A stretch of DNA of 5,969 nucleotides from Candidatus Corynebacterium faecipullorum (lineage in GTDB: Bacteria > Actinomycetota > Actinomycetes > Mycobacteriales > Mycobacteriaceae). Both the position numbers and the translations under genes were made by a program. This document shows, piece after piece, positions 5,151 to 5,969 of the stretch. A model generated the notes under the pieces. That model worked only from the letters and a program-made list of their open reading frames with translations, had not been told where the DNA came from and did no database searches. The stretch's first letter is position 1. Each line of letters begins with the position of its first letter. Where the stretch lies: positions 1-5,969 of the forward strand of contig DXEO01000081.1 in assembly GCA_019114925.1 (NCBI GenBank). The letters run 5' to 3'.

Positions 5151-5969
5151 TTAACTGATGACGCTGCGCAACTGTCGAATTTCGGCAGGCCCCACACGGC
5201 AACAGCCGCCCATCAGGCTAACGCCTGCGGCGTGAAGCTCCACCGCTGCTTCGGTCAGGTTCATTGCGCCGGTAGGGGCAGGCTGCCAGGCGCGGGCGCC
5301 GTGATCCCAGGACTCGCCACTGTTGGGGCAGGCCAGAAGCGGCTTATCGGTGCCGCTTCGCAGTTGCTTCACCACCGCGCATGCCCGTGATGGGTCGACG
5401 CAATTTACGCCCAGGGCTCCCAGCCGCGGCGACTGGTTGGCAAGCTCAATAACCCGCGAGAGCTTCTCGGGATCCGCCGCGATGGCGCCGGTAATACTCA
5501 GTGCGAATGGCTTGGGCTGTGCTTCAAGAAGCTCAAGCAGTGCAGCGGCCTCATCGACGTTGGGAATGGTCTCCGCAAGGAGGAAGTCGGCGTCCGTATC
5601 CGCAAGTATCGCTACCCTGCGGGCATGCCAGCCCTGTAGCTCACCGCGACGCAGATCATAAGCGCCGTCATAGTCCGTCCCCTTCCCCGGACCCGCGCCA
5701 TAGGGGCCGATGGATGCGGCGACCAGTAAGTCACTGCGCGCAGCGTTCTTATCGGCGGCCACGCGCGCCGCCCCACGGGCCGCCTGGACGCTGCGGCGTA
5801 GAAGCTTCTCTGCTTCTTCACCAAGCACATCGAAGGTGACTTGGTAGGAGGCCGTCGTGGCGACTTGGGCGCCGGCGGCGAAGAAGTCCACGTGCGCAGA
5901 CTCAATGAGCGCGGGGTTCTCACGCAGCACCCGCGCCGACCACAGCGGGCCTGAGATGTCATGCCCTTG
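5151..5969 (-). CDS. mmuM: Homocysteine S-methyltransferase (5' end beyond window)
   Basis: The visible 272 residues match homocysteine S-methyltransferases of the MmuM type, which transfer a methyl group from S-methylmethionine (or S-adenosylmethionine) to homocysteine to make methionine in the cytoplasm. Numbering from the window edge: DISGPLWSARVL at 4-15, TASYQ at 39-43, SIGPYGAG at 86-93, ETIPN at 133-137, GVNC at 187-190, CPNSGE at 214-219 and GGCCR at 254-258. Cys190, Cys256 and Cys257 are the expected zinc ligands, so the active site is complete. The frame is open to the right edge, and GTG 5930 is an internal Val, not the start. About 20-25 N-terminal residues, including the usual LLDGAMATEL-like start, are missing off the window. 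It ends 53 bases before the small exported protein gene on the same strand. The methyl donor is inferred from the family. Confidence 0.9.
   Translation of the reverse strand, partial: QGHDISGPLWSARVLRENPALIESAHVDFFAAGAQVATTASYQVTFDVLGEEAEKLLRRSVQAARGAARVAADKNAARSDLLVAASIGPYGAGPGKGTDYDGAYDLRRGELQGWHARRVAILADTDADFLLAETIPNVDEAAALLELLEAQPKPFALSITGAIAADPEKLSRVIELANQSPRLGALGVNCVDPSRACAVVKQLRSGTDKPLLACPNSGESWDHGARAWQPAPTGAMNLTEAAVELHAAGVSLMGGCCRVGPAEIRQLRSVIS

Overview
The window looks like a stretch of chromosome from a GC-rich actinobacterium, most likely a Corynebacterium. The reasons are high GC, two probable leaderless promoters (a TANNNT -10 six to eight bases before an ATG), a GntP-type gluconate permease near a short gluconokinase, and several small exported proteins with Ala-rich signal peptides. 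The genus is an inference.

Left part (1-2160). The 3' end of an unrecognised plus-strand gene (ends 188) converges on the C-terminal half of an M20-family amidohydrolase on the minus strand (223 to about 735). From about 722 the plus strand carries a long secreted protein with strongly biased codon use, ending at 2053 and followed by a clear Rho-independent terminator (2125-2157). The hydrolase has lost its N-terminal catalytic half. The secreted protein has lost its promoter, start codon and the front of its signal peptide. Both losses meet at one point near 718-745, so one deletion, another rearrangement, or a misassembly has fused two divergent genes head to head.

Middle part (2161-4660). 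A complete gluconate permease gene (gntP, plus) with a probable leaderless promoter converges on a complete gluconokinase gene (gntK, minus) with its own promoter and a strong Shine-Dalgarno sequence. Together they would import D-gluconate and phosphorylate it to 6-phosphogluconate for the pentose phosphate pathway. Between them lie about 510 bases with no credible gene but many repeats: two direct copies of a ~80-bp repeat (about 85% identical), a 13-bp exact repeat at the outer edges, three stem-loop-type inverted repeats, a tandem 14-mer, a cluster of TGCCTTC heptamers and a 12-bp perfect palindrome. This block is the best candidate in the window for something undescribed, such as a small non-autonomous element, a structured RNA or a protein-binding array.

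Right part (4661-5969). A small exported protein of unknown function (minus, 4711-5097), also with a probable leaderless promoter, precedes a homocysteine S-methyltransferase gene (minus, 5151 to beyond the right edge) that lacks only its N-terminus. No defence system, phage gene, transposase, tRNA, rRNA or CRISPR array was seen.
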